A stretch of 64,000 nucleotides of DNA from NCBI GenBank assembly GCA_964409775.1, contig CAYPEI010000001.1, forward strand, positions 285,353 to 349,352, written 5' to 3'. The stretch's first letter is position 1. Each line of letters opens with the position of its first letter. A model generated the notes under the pieces. That model worked only from the letters and a program-made list of their open reading frames with translations. It did not search any database and was not told the origin of the DNA. The stretch comes from JAHBXL01 sp964409775. GTDB taxonomy: Bacteria; Planctomycetota; Phycisphaerae; Phycisphaerales; UBA1924. Below are positions 34,004 to 42,736 of this stretch, one piece after another. Position numbers and translations under genes: made by a program.

Positions 34004-35017
34004 ATGACATCATACGAACCTGTCCGTCGCTCCAGTGGTCGGTACGCCCTGTTTGGTGTGACCTGTTGCAGTCTCCTCGGGCTGTCGTGGGCCGGTGCAG
34101 GAGGCGCAGCGGCAGGCGGAGCCCCGCCGTCGGCGGGCGACCGCCCGGCGGCGGTTCTGGATGGTCAGGGAATCGGTTGGCCCGAGATTGCACCGTTGCT
34201 TGCGGAGGCGGCCGGCGCCGTCGTGATTGAGGAAGTGCTGCTATCCCGGGCGCTCGAGCGGGCGTGCCGCGAACACGGCGTGACCGTCTCCGATGCGGAG
34301 ATCCGCTCCGAGCGTGAGTTGCTGGTGACCTCGCTTGCCCGCGCGGCCCAAGTCCCGGTCTCAGAGGGCGAGCGGCTGGTGCGGGACGTGCGAGTGTCGC
34401 GAGGCCTGGGTGAACGGCGATTCGCGGGGCTGCTGCAGCGGAACGCCATGCTCCGCGCTCTGGCCAGGAAGTCAGCCGGTCCGACCGGGGTGGTTGTGCC
34501 GCAGGAGGATGTCGAGCAGGCGTATCAACTCCGATACGGATCGAGGGTGCGCGCAAGACTGATTCTGGTGCGGGCCCAGGATCGGGCGGCGGAGGCAGCA
34601 CGAAGACTGGCCGCCGGAGAGGCTTTCGCCGATGTGGCCGCGGTTTTTTCGGCGGACCCGTCGCGGATGCGGGGAGGGATGCTCGATCCGATCAGCCCGG
34701 CGGACCCGAGTTATCCGGTGGCGTTTCGGCGGGCGCTTGAAGAGACCGAATCCGGCAAGGTGAGCGCGCCGATCATGGTGACGTGGGACGCACAGCCGGG
34801 CTTCGCGATCATCCGGGTGGAGGAACGTCTGGCGGCGTCGGGAGTCGACCTTGCGTCCGTCTCCAGGGAACTCGAAGACGAGATCCGGTCCGTCCGGGAG
34901 CGCGCGATCATGGACCGGCTCGCGCGATCGTTGATCGACGCCGGCAGCGCACAACTGAGCGTCCTTGACGAAGCGCTGGAATGGTCGTGGCGGAACCGCC
35001 GAGGAGCGGACAGGTGA
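34004..35017 (+). CDS. Exported parvulin-type peptidyl-prolyl isomerase (SurA/PrsA-like)
   Basis: A 337-residue protein with a signal sequence (YALFGVTCCSLLGLSWAGAG). A SurA-like helical N-terminal chaperone part (about 50-180) precedes a parvulin domain at about 185-290: RARLILVRAQDRAAEAARRL, AAGEAFADVAAVFSADPS, GGMLDPISPAD and GKVSAPIMVTWDAQPGFAII. The family catalyses prolyl isomerisation and aids folding of exported proteins. The start at 34004 is chosen for the signal peptide; an open frame extends upstream over the divergent gene. It converges with fliS, the stops being six bases apart. Confidence 0.85.
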   Translation: MTSYEPVRRSSGRYALFGVTCCSLLGLSWAGAGGAAAGGAPPSAGDRPAAVLDGQGIGWPEIAPLLAEAAGAVVIEEVLLSRALERACREHGVTVSDAEIRSERELLVTSLARAAQVPVSEGERLVRDVRVSRGLGERRFAGLLQRNAMLRALARKSAGPTGVVVPQEDVEQAYQLRYGSRVRARLILVRAQDRAAEAARRLAAGEAFADVAAVFSADPSRMRGGMLDPISPADPSYPVAFRRALEETESGKVSAPIMVTWDAQPGFAIIRVEERLAASGVDLASVSRELEDEIRSVRERAIMDRLARSLIDAGSAQLSVLDEALEWSWRNRRGADR

Positions 35018-35023
35018 GCAACA

Positions 35024-35485
35024 TCAGCCCTGGAGGCTGAGCGTGCCGCGACGGGGGTGCTCCGGGGCGACTGCGACGGCGGTCTCACGGCGAACGCCCC
35101 GCTCTTCCGCGGCGCGCTGCATCGCGAGCACCCATGTCTCGCGTTCGTACTCGAGAATGCCCAGCGCTTTTTCGGCCTTGACCTTGTCCTTCTCGAAGCC
35201 GGCCTCGACTAGTTGGGTGTAGAGGAACGTGTACAGGGACGCGACCTTGGCGCACAGGTCCGGGTCGATGTCGTGGCGGACGGAGTTGATCAACTCCAGG
35301 ATGATGTTCCGGCACTTGGAAAACCCGTCGAAGACCGCCTCCCAGTCTTTCCGCTCCAGACCGTCGCAGCCCTGGCGCAGGAACTTGATCGCGCCGTCGA
35401 GGAGCATCAGCCGGAGTTCCTCCGGGCTGGCGGTGAGGACCTTGGTCCGCAGGTACGTATTCGCCGTGGCGTTGCTCTGCGTCAT
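35024..35485 (-). CDS. fliS: Flagellar export chaperone FliS
   Basis: A 153-residue helical protein. FliS binds the C-terminus of flagellin in the cytoplasm and prevents early polymerisation. The opening NTYLRTKVLTASPEELRLML and LLDGAIKFLRQG are characteristic, as is the helix LYTFLYTQLVEAGFEKDKVK. It lies 101 bases downstream of fliD on the same strand, the usual fliD-fliS order. The last 25 residues (AEERGVRRETAVAVAPEHPR) extend past the usual family end. No flagellin gene is in the window. Confidence 0.92.
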   Translation of the reverse strand: MTQSNATANTYLRTKVLTASPEELRLMLLDGAIKFLRQGCDGLERKDWEAVFDGFSKCRNIILELINSVRHDIDPDLCAKVASLYTFLYTQLVEAGFEKDKVKAEKALGILEYERETWVLAMQRAAEERGVRRETAVAVAPEHPRRGTLSLQG

Positions 35486-35586
35486 GGCGAGGAGTATCGG
35501 ACGAAGGGGATGGGGGCTTGACGAGTCAGACGGGTGCGCCGGAGAGGTTCAGCGATTCCCCCATGAACGGGAGGAAACTGCGCGTG

Positions 35587-38415
35587 TCACCTGTTTGCCG
35601 AGATACCGGAGAGAGCCGACTGCTGGCGCTGAAGTTGCGCGAGCGTGGACTCGAGCCCGGCAAACTGGCGGACAAGCGAATCCCTGCGGCGACCCAGGCG
35701 AGTATCGATTTCGCTGATGCGCTTGCCTTGCAGTTCAATCTGGTTATCGAGACTCTGCCGCTTCCGCGTCAGCAACCCGGTGGTGGGCGAGAGGTACTTG
35801 TCGGCGAACTGCGCCACCTGCTCGGCGACACCGAGCCGCGAGTAGGTTGAGCCGCCGTTGTTCCGGACGAACACACCCGGCAGGACCTCGGTGCGTTCTT
35901 CGACATTGTCGGCCTGGTACGCCGCGAAGAGGTCTGCGACTCCCTGCGGATCGTTCTCGAGCGCGGAACGGAACTTGTCCGAGTCGAGTTCGATCCGCCC
36001 ACCCGGGGCGGTCCGCACACCGACCTGCGTCAGGTACTGGTAACTCCCCGACACGCCCTTGGCCTTGCCTTGGAGCGTCGAGAAGAGCGATCGTCGGAGT
36101 TCGAGCGCGACGGAATCGCCCAGGAGCGGGCCGGAGCGCTGCGTCTCCGAGTTGTACGCCGTGGTCGAGGCGATCCGCTCGGCGAGCGCGTTGAACGCGG
36201 AGACAAAATCGTTGACCGCAGACTCGATCGCAGCGGTGTCGCGGCTGAGGTTCAGTGTCACCGGATCGCTGCTGACGCCGGCGATGTCGATGGTGGTGCG
36301 CTCGACCACGTTCGAGAACGTGTTGGTCGTGCTGGTGAGCAGAATCGCGCGGGCGGGGTCTTCGGAGCCGAAGAACATCCGGGCATTCCGGCCCTGAGCC
36401 GTGGTCTCGACGCCGAGATCGGCGCCCGCCGTGTCGAAGGTGAACGCGCCGGCGACCCCGCTGTCGCGGGCGGTCAGCCGCAGCCGGAACGGCGCCGCGG
36501 CCGAGCCGTCGCTGATCACCGACGCGAGAACTCCCGAGCGACCCGCGTTGATCTTGGTCACCACGCTGTCGAGCGTGTCGGTCGCCGCGACCTGCACCGT
36601 GCGTTCAAACGTTCCGTCGACGTAGTTGTTGGTGCCCGTGCCGGACGCCTCGCCGACGAGGTTCAACGAGCGGCCGACCGTGCCGGTGAGGTCCTGAATG
36701 CGGATCTTCACCGACCCGGCGGTCGCCGGGTCCCTGGGCTCGATGCGGATGCCGTCACCGTTGTCGTTGATGCGTGCGCGGACATTGAGCCCGCGGCTGT
36801 TGATCTCGCCGATGACGTCGCCGAGCGTGCGCGAGTCGGTGCCGATGTCGATGATCGCGCGGGCGCCGGAGGTATCCACGATTTCAAAGGTGCCCGTGCC
36901 GATGCCGCGCCCGCCGTTCAGCGACGACAACTGGACCGACTTGTCGAGGTAGCGGAGTTGCTGGCGTTCGCCGCTGATCACCGACGCGTTCACGCCGTCC
37001 GGAGCGGCAAGTCCGAGTTGCTGAGCGCCTGCGCCGCTGACGACGAAAGGATCAAAGCCGCCTGTGGTGTCGCGCAGCACCAGGCTCGTGCCCGAGGGTG
37101 CCAGCGACGCCACGACCTTGCCGCCCGTCGCCGCGTTGATCTCGTTGACGATCGTCGACAGCGAGCCGCCCGTCGTCACGCTGAAGTTGTAATCAAACCC
37201 GTCGCGAGTGGAGATGCTGAACGCGCCAGAGGACAGGCCCTGCCCGCCGCGAAGATTGGAGGCGAGGACCGAGTTCATCCCCGCCAGCACCGCGCGGCCC
37301 GAAAGGCTGCCGCCGGAAGTTGATCCCACGAGTCCGAGATCGGTCGCGGCGGTGCTCGATGCGAGGGCGAGCACTTCGAGGTTGTTGGATCCGGTGGGAG
37401 TCGAAGCATCCACCAGCGTGAAGCCCAGGCCGTCGGAGGTGAACTCGAGCGAGACCTTGCCCTCGGTCTGCGAGTTGATCCGGGCCCGCAGTTGCCCGAC
37501 CGTGGCGACCGGCGTGGCGGTTTGGGTGCCCGTTGCGGAGTAGATGTCGCCGATATCGATCGAGTAGGTGGAGCCGTCACGCGTCTTGAGCGTGAAGTCC
37601 GGCGTGCTGTTGCCGACCGCCGTGTTGAAGCCCACGCCCAGCCCGTCGCGGAGCGCCGAAAGCGGCGTCGCATCGCCCAGACGCATGACAGCCTGCCCCG
37701 TGATGGCTCCGCCCGAGGCCGCGCCGGACAGGCCCAGAGAGTCCTTGGTCGAGTAGCCGGGGGCATCGGCGATCGTGAGCGTACCGCCGCCGCCGGCCTG
37801 ATCGGTCAGCACGAAACGGGAGTTCTGAATCGAGAGCCGGACGCGGACGCCTGTCGCCGAGTTGAACGCGTCCAGGACTTCATTGACCGTGCCGACGCGT
37901 GAGAGGTCGATCGTTGCCGCTGCGCCCGAAGAGTCGGTAACCGTGACGCGGCCGCGAGAAATGCCCTCGCCGCCATTGAGCAGGGCGAGGTCGGTGTCAC
38001 GATCAAGGCGGGCCTGAGCCGACTCGACCGTGATCGAGGTCAACCCAAGTCCGGTGGTGCTCCGGTCGACGATGCCGCGAGACATGGCCTGCTGGCTCTG
38101 CACGACGCGGTCGACGATAAAACTGAAACTGCCCAGCGCCGCGCCGGCGCTGGCGCGGGCGGTCAGGACCGAGGAGTTCGAACTTGTCGCCGTGGTGGTC
38201 TTGAAGACGTTGGACGTGCGGAACTTGCCCGCCGCGGTCTTGAGCGACGACAGCCGGCTGTTGATATCGAGCAGCGCGGCCTGCTGGGACTGGAGTTGGA
38301 TGACCCGCTGCTGGGCGAGTTGCTTGGGCCTCGCCTCGATGGCGAGCAACTGCTGGATCAGCGAGTTGGTGTCGATCCCGCTGATCAGCCCTGTGCCGGA
38401 TGAGATCCCACTCAT
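35587..38415 (-). CDS. fliD: Flagellar filament cap protein FliD (HAP2), expanded
   Basis: A 942-residue protein, about twice the length of E. coli FliD. The D0/D1 start MSGISSGTGLISGIDTNSLI and the C-terminal FliD_C domain (about 680-940, ending with a heptad-rich helix SLVRQFAGLESTLAQLQRQQ) are standard. Between them lie about five flagellin hook IN-type repeats, recognisable from segments such as VNEVLDAFNSATGVRVRLS, VGQLRARINSQTEGKVSLEF and LSTIVNEINAATGGKVVASL. These form extra surface domains of the cap. Start ATG 38415 has GAGGA eight bases upstream; the frame stays open to 38670 but the extra residues are not FliD-like. Confidence 0.93.
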   Translation of the reverse strand: MSGISSGTGLISGIDTNSLIQQLLAIEARPKQLAQQRVIQLQSQQAALLDINSRLSSLKTAAGKFRTSNVFKTTTATSSNSSVLTARASAGAALGSFSFIVDRVVQSQQAMSRGIVDRSTTGLGLTSITVESAQARLDRDTDLALLNGGEGISRGRVTVTDSSGAAATIDLSRVGTVNEVLDAFNSATGVRVRLSIQNSRFVLTDQAGGGGTLTIADAPGYSTKDSLGLSGAASGGAITGQAVMRLGDATPLSALRDGLGVGFNTAVGNSTPDFTLKTRDGSTYSIDIGDIYSATGTQTATPVATVGQLRARINSQTEGKVSLEFTSDGLGFTLVDASTPTGSNNLEVLALASSTAATDLGLVGSTSGGSLSGRAVLAGMNSVLASNLRGGQGLSSGAFSISTRDGFDYNFSVTTGGSLSTIVNEINAATGGKVVASLAPSGTSLVLRDTTGGFDPFVVSGAGAQQLGLAAPDGVNASVISGERQQLRYLDKSVQLSSLNGGRGIGTGTFEIVDTSGARAIIDIGTDSRTLGDVIGEINSRGLNVRARINDNGDGIRIEPRDPATAGSVKIRIQDLTGTVGRSLNLVGEASGTGTNNYVDGTFERTVQVAATDTLDSVVTKINAGRSGVLASVISDGSAAAPFRLRLTARDSGVAGAFTFDTAGADLGVETTAQGRNARMFFGSEDPARAILLTSTTNTFSNVVERTTIDIAGVSSDPVTLNLSRDTAAIESAVNDFVSAFNALAERIASTTAYNSETQRSGPLLGDSVALELRRSLFSTLQGKAKGVSGSYQYLTQVGVRTAPGGRIELDSDKFRSALENDPQGVADLFAAYQADNVEERTEVLPGVFVRNNGGSTYSRLGVAEQVAQFADKYLSPTTGLLTRKRQSLDNQIELQGKRISEIDTRLGRRRDSLVRQFAGLESTLAQLQRQQSALSGISANR

Positions 38416-38926
38416 GGGCGGTCCTCGCGAGTTGAAACGGATTCGGCGCGTCCGGTGCGCGGCGGTCGGGCGAGGCCGGCGGCCTTCGTGGACCGCTGGA
38501 GCGCCGACCAGCGGGGCGTGAGCAGGCCGCGGCGCCTCAGCGAGAGCACATCCGACGCCCAGCCGACAAGAATCCTGCGAGCAGACGCTCGCGCGATCGA
38601 TGCGGCGACGAAGGGAGGTGATGGCGTACGGCTTTGCACGTGTGGAAGTCCTCGGGCGGTTTCGCCGCAATCGGCGTGCCGTCCAAGGCCTTCATCGGCT
38701 CATCCGCGACGAGGCGTGAAAATGCGGTCGGGACCTGATTGGATGATCGGGCAGGGTCAAGGGCGAATTGAAACAACAGGGCATGGTCCTACCTGTTATC
38801 AGGGGGGTGGGCGAGGTGACAACTGGCGAGTTCCACGCCGCAATGTCGATGCCCATCTCGAACCCCGGCGGCTTCACGACGATACAAACGCACGCCGATT
38901 TCGGGGTAGCAACAACGAGGCAGCGC
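38416..38926. other. Long intergenic region upstream of fliD
   Basis: A 511-base gap between divergent fliD and a membrane protein gene. It contains a sigma-54-like promoter at 38666-38681 for fliD. Nothing else coding is supported; open frames in it lack family features or ribosome-binding sites. Confidence 0.5.
38666..38681 (-). promoter_or_regulatory. Sigma-54-type promoter of fliD
   Basis: On the minus strand the sequence CGGCACGCCGATTGCG matches the sigma-54 consensus TGGCACG-N4-TTGCW at all positions except the first and last, with exact GG/GC spacing (-24/-12). Transcription would begin near 38655, giving a 240-base leader before fliD. Sigma-54 control of late flagellar genes is common in other bacteria. 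No enhancer-binding protein lies in the window. Confidence 0.5.
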
Positions 38927-39547
38927 ATGATGGAGCGTCCCCAACTGATCGACCGAGGTGTGTTCCGGTTCGCGACCGGCGGCCTGTGCGTTCTGACCGG
39001 GCTCAGCGCAGCCGCCGTGCTCGGCCTGGCGCTGTTGAGCAGGCCGGTCAGTTGGTTCCTCGGGGGCTTCGAACTGGTCATTCTCTTCGCGTCGGCGATC
39101 GGATTGCTCTGCTCGATGGGCCGGTTCCGGGAAGGGCCGGCGATGGTCCTGCTTTGTGTCGCGGGCACGGTCGGAGTCGGCTCACTGCTGGGTTACGTTG
39201 GCGCGGCGAAACTGCTGATGGGTTGGAGCCTGAAGCCGTATCTGGTCGCTCGCATGCTCGATGCGGCCCTGCTCGCGCTCGCCGCGGCGGCGGTGGTGCT
39301 TTCACGCAGTCCGGCGGCATCGCTCAGCGCGCTGGGACGAAGCGCCGCGTTCACCGCGGCGATGGTCCTCACCGTCGGGTCGGCATGGGTTTTCCGAGGC
39401 ACGATCGGCGCGAGCCCGGGGCCGGCACGGGTGGCGCTCCTGACACTCCTTGGGGTTTCGCTGATCGTTCTCGTTTCCGCGAGCGGTCACTACCTGATCC
39501 GCGCGTTCGCAGCCGGCGCGAAGCCCACCGGCGGTCCGCCGGCCTGA
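38927..39547 (+). CDS. Polytopic membrane protein of unknown function
   Basis: A 206-residue protein with about six membrane helices (e.g. GLSAAAVLGLALLSRPVSW, FELVILFASAIGLLCSM, ALLALAAAAVVLSRS). GAGG lies six bases before the ATG at 38927, which is followed by a second ATG. I do not recognise the family. It faces away from fliD and ends just before the trigger-factor terminator. Confidence 0.7.
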   Translation: MMERPQLIDRGVFRFATGGLCVLTGLSAAAVLGLALLSRPVSWFLGGFELVILFASAIGLLCSMGRFREGPAMVLLCVAGTVGVGSLLGYVGAAKLLMGWSLKPYLVARMLDAALLALAAAAVVLSRSPAASLSALGRSAAFTAAMVLTVGSAWVFRGTIGASPGPARVALLTLLGVSLIVLVSASGHYLIRAFAAGAKPTGGPPA

Positions 39548-39557
39548 GCGCGTGAAA

Positions 39558-39586
39558 AAGGCCGGGGAAGACCCCGGCCTTGGTGA
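39558..39586 (-). terminator. Rho-independent terminator of tig
   Basis: A perfect 10-bp stem (AAGGCCGGGG at 39558-39567, CCCCGGCCTT at 39572-39581) with a four-base loop is followed on the minus strand by TTTTT. It lies 34 bases past the tig stop at 39615. Confidence 0.9.
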
Positions 39587-39614
39587 AACTCTCAGTTCGG
39601 TTGACCTGGTCGGG

Positions 39615-41102
39615 TCACTCGGACTTCTTCTTCGACTTCGGCTTGGACTTGGCTTCCGGCGCGTCGTCCGAATCGCCTTCATCCTTCTTGGTCGACTTCT
39701 TCGCGGGCTTGCGGGCGGCCGCCGACGACTCGTTGAGTTCGCCCATCATCTTGTTGAAATCGTCGAGGCTGATCTCATCAACCTTCGACTTGGCGATGAT
39801 CGCGTCGAGGGTCTTGTGCTCGCGGATCTGCGTCCAGACGGTGCCGACCTGGTTCCGCGCGAACAACTCCTGGCGCAGTTTCTCGGGCCGCTCGCCCCGC
39901 ATCGCGGCCATCTGTGCGATGCGGCTGTTGAGTTCGCCCTCGGTGACCTTGATGTCGAGTTTCTCGCCCGCGCGATCCAGGATGAAGAAGAGTTTGAGTT
40001 CGCGGACCGCGGACTCGTTCGAAGCGGCGCGGATCTCGGCAAGGTGCTCCTCGATCTTCTGAGGCTCGACGCCGCGATACGAGAGTTCCAGCCGACGGCG
40101 CTCGATGTTGCGGGCGGTCTGGGCGGCCGTGACCCGCTCGGGCATTTCAAAGGACACATGATCGATGAGCCAGCGGGCGATCTGACTGCGCATCGCGGCC
40201 TGCTGCTCGATCACCGCCCGCTGCTGGATGCGCTCGCGGATCACCTGCCGGACCTTCGAATGGTCATCGAGCCCGTAGCGATGAGCGACCTCCTCGGCCG
40301 TGGCGGGGATGATCTCATCTGCGCGGGCGACGCGGAACGTCACCGTCAGTTTCTTGCCGCGGATCTTCTCGTTCTCGTGGTTCTCGGGGCCGGTCGTGGT
40401 GACCGTCAGGTCGGCGCCGACCTGAGGCTTGCCGAGTTGCTTGGCGAAGTCGTCGACCATGACGCCGAGGATCATGCCGCGGCCGTTCTGCTCGTCCGTC
40501 GGGATCTGGATGACCGCGTCCTGGATGTCGTAGTGCTTCTCGCCCGCCTCATCAACCATGACCGCATGGCCGGTGAGGTAGTCGCCCTTGCCCGGCGCTT
40601 CCTTGGGCTCGAGGCGGCCCTCGTTGAGCAGGAGGCGGTCGACTTCCTTCTGCACCATCTGCTCGGTGACCTCGAGGTGGGGCTTCTTGATCACGATTCC
40701 TTCAAACGCGGGGAGTTCAAACTCGGGAAGGACTTCGATCTCCACCTCGAAGGCCAGGGGCTTGCCGTCCTCGAGTTCGACCTTCAGCAGGTCATCGCTG
40801 ATCGGGTCTCCGATGACGCGGAGTTTGTTCTCCTCCACGGCCTTGGAGTAGGCCTGCGCGACGAGTTGATTGCGGGCCTCTCGCCGGAGCGTGCTGCCGA
40901 ATCGCTTCTCCACCAGGCGGCGCGGAGCGCGGCCCTTGCGGAAGCCGGGGAGTTCGGTCTCCGCGGTCAGTGTCTGAATCGATGTGCCCAGGTGCTCGGA
41001 CACGGTCTCCGATGGGATCTCGATCGAGAGTTTCTTTCGTGACGGACCGACGTCGGTGAGTTTGACCTTGTTCGGACGGTCGGCGGTTTCGGTCGAGGCC
41101 AT
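39615..41102 (-). CDS. tig: Trigger factor, ribosome-associated chaperone and prolyl isomerase
   Basis: A 495-residue cytoplasmic chaperone that docks on the ribosome exit tunnel. The ribosome-binding loop is visible as LPGFRKGRAPRRLVEKRFG (canonical GFRxGKxP). A FKBP-like domain lies at about 155-240 (KGDYLTGHAVMVDEAGEKHY), and the helical chaperone domain follows with arms ending near FNKMMGELNESSA. The last 35 residues are a Lys/Ser-rich tail (SKPKSKKKSE). Start ATG 41102 has GGAG about ten bases upstream. The usual partner genes clpP and clpX do not follow it here. Confidence 0.94.
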   Translation of the reverse strand: MASTETADRPNKVKLTDVGPSRKKLSIEIPSETVSEHLGTSIQTLTAETELPGFRKGRAPRRLVEKRFGSTLRREARNQLVAQAYSKAVEENKLRVIGDPISDDLLKVELEDGKPLAFEVEIEVLPEFELPAFEGIVIKKPHLEVTEQMVQKEVDRLLLNEGRLEPKEAPGKGDYLTGHAVMVDEAGEKHYDIQDAVIQIPTDEQNGRGMILGVMVDDFAKQLGKPQVGADLTVTTTGPENHENEKIRGKKLTVTFRVARADEIIPATAEEVAHRYGLDDHSKVRQVIRERIQQRAVIEQQAAMRSQIARWLIDHVSFEMPERVTAAQTARNIERRRLELSYRGVEPQKIEEHLAEIRAASNESAVRELKLFFILDRAGEKLDIKVTEGELNSRIAQMAAMRGERPEKLRQELFARNQVGTVWTQIREHKTLDAIIAKSKVDEISLDDFNKMMGELNESSAAARKPAKKSTKKDEGDSDDAPEAKSKPKSKKKSE

Positions 41103-41205
41103 GGCGGTGTCTCCGGGGTCCAGAGCCCACGCCAAACGCGGCGGAGGCTCCCCACCCGAGGTGCGAGGGGGATGCTAGGAGACTGGCTTACCCGGGTGTA
41201 TCCGA

Positions 41206-41234
41206 TTGGCGTTTGTTCATCCTTCGGGTAAACT
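41206..41234 (+). promoter_or_regulatory. Sigma-70-type promoter of the third dockerin gene
   Basis: TTGGCG (41206-41211) and TAAACT (41229-41234) are 17 bases apart, about 50 bases before the ATG at 41286, a normal geometry. It shares its -10 hexamer with the promoter proposed for the metalloprotease. Confidence 0.4.
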
Positions 41235-41285
41235 TGATCAATTCGGTGGGGGTCGCCCAGTGGTGGTGTGGGTTGGAGGCCGGGC

Positions 41286-42653
41286 ATGCGGTCCGAACTT
41301 GGCATCAGGTTGGCCATCCTCGCCTCGCTGGCGGCGGTGAACGCAGGGAATGCCCAGGGACTATGCGGCGCATCCGGTCCGGACCTTGTCGTTTCGCACA
41401 TCGAAGGCATCCAGAACTACCTGCCGTCGGCGGGTATCGACGGAGTCGTCTTCGCAACTCGCCAGACGAATGTCGGCACTGTGCCGCTTGTGGCAAACCT
41501 GCAGACAGCGCAACACCCGGTGCAGGCTCCCAATCTCTACCGGCACTCGGTGGTGGGGGGAGTCAGCCGCTTTGAACAGATCGGCATGGGCTGGTGTTTC
41601 CATGCGGGCATCCCGCTGAACATGGGCGGCTTCTGCACATGCCAGGGCGGGTCCAGTTCGACGATTGGTCCGGGTTGCTCCGATCCTCACAGCGCGGGGG
41701 CCATGGCCACAGTTCAGAATCTCGGGCCGCGTTGGGGTGTGGATGCGGCAACGGGCGTGCTGGTTCATCCGCACACCACGCCGTCCGGCATCCTGCCCGG
41801 CGTTGTGCATTTCGACGCCGCGTCGGTCGATCCCGCTTCCAACCCGGGCGCCTCGTTCTTCGCGGAACTGATCGTGCTTCACGCCGATGAGGGCGGTGAC
41901 AATCGCGGGAACAACGCCACTTGGCGCCCCCTGACAGCGACCTTTGCCAACGGCAACGCAACGTTTGCTCTGGCGGGCGCTGTTCACGCCGGCGAAGCCG
42001 CTTTGCAGGCTTGGAAGTCGCTGGTTCCGGGCGTCGCAGAAGCGGTGCTCGATGTTCCCGGCGATGGTCGCTTCATCCTTGCCGCGAGGTCGGTGCGGGT
42101 TGCGGGGAACCAGTGGAACTACGAGTACGCGGTGTTCAACCAGAACTCGAGTCGTGGCGCGGGTTCGTTCGCGGTGCCGCGACCGTCGGGAGCGGTCATC
42201 ACAGCGGCGGCGTTCCATGATGTCGACTATCACGGAGGGGACGGGCCCGGCGGAGTGAGCATCGTCGGAACCGACTGGACGATCGGCGGGGGAAGCGGCG
42301 AAGTCAGGTGGGAGACCGTTCCCTTCGAAGTCGATCCCGCTGCCAACGCCCTGCGGTGGGGCACGATGTACAACTTCCGCTTCACCTGCAATGCCTCGCC
42401 GACGATGGGACAGCCGACGCTCGGACTCTTCCTGCCGGGCGAGCCCGGCACATTGAGCGCGATGCTCCCCGTTCCCGGCGGGCAGTCGTGCCTGGGGGAT
42501 CACGACGGCGACGGCAACCGCGCTGTGACGGACATCTTCGCGTTCCTGTCCGACTGGTTCGCCCGAGCCGCGGCCGGCGATGCGGACGGGGACGGGGAGT
42601 GCAGTGTGCCGGACATCTTTACCTTCCTGGTCTCGTGGTTCGGCGGCTGTTGA
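41286..42653 (+). CDS. Secreted protein with GC-type dockerin tail
   Basis: A 455-residue exported protein with signal peptide IRLAILASLAAVNAGNAQG. GGAGG at 41275-41279 fixes the ATG at 41286. The main domain is beta-rich, Cys-poor and has no recognised catalytic motif; NNATWRPLTATFANGNATF and YNFRFTCNASPTMGQPTLGL are typical segments. The last 54 residues (bases 42489-42650) are a dockerin-like duplication, CLGDHDGDGNRAVTDIFAFL then DADGDGECSVPDIFTFLVSW, ending WFGGC. This copy has the most canonical DxDGDG calcium loops of the three. The function of the main domain is unknown. Confidence 0.83.
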   Translation: MRSELGIRLAILASLAAVNAGNAQGLCGASGPDLVVSHIEGIQNYLPSAGIDGVVFATRQTNVGTVPLVANLQTAQHPVQAPNLYRHSVVGGVSRFEQIGMGWCFHAGIPLNMGGFCTCQGGSSSTIGPGCSDPHSAGAMATVQNLGPRWGVDAATGVLVHPHTTPSGILPGVVHFDAASVDPASNPGASFFAELIVLHADEGGDNRGNNATWRPLTATFANGNATFALAGAVHAGEAALQAWKSLVPGVAEAVLDVPGDGRFILAARSVRVAGNQWNYEYAVFNQNSSRGAGSFAVPRPSGAVITAAAFHDVDYHGGDGPGGVSIVGTDWTIGGGSGEVRWETVPFEVDPAANALRWGTMYNFRFTCNASPTMGQPTLGLFLPGEPGTLSAMLPVPGGQSCLGDHDGDGNRAVTDIFAFLSDWFARAAAGDADGDGECSVPDIFTFLVSWFGGC

Positions 42654-42736
42654 ACCGACGAACCCGTCCGGCCGACCCGCGATACGCTACCGCACGCGTG
42701 GCGAGTCGTCGCCGCGGTTACGACGCGGAGGTTCGC

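Noticed and set aside
35017..35040. Hairpin CAGCC-CTGGA-GGCTG between the convergent isomerase and fliS genes as a terminator
   Set aside because: The stem is only five base pairs with no T-run, and it lies largely within the fliS coding end.
38416..38670. N-terminal extension of fliD to an ATG at 38670
   Set aside because: The extra 85 residues are Arg/Pro-rich, overlap the sigma-54-like element, and a good ribosome-binding site precedes the canonical MSGISSG start.
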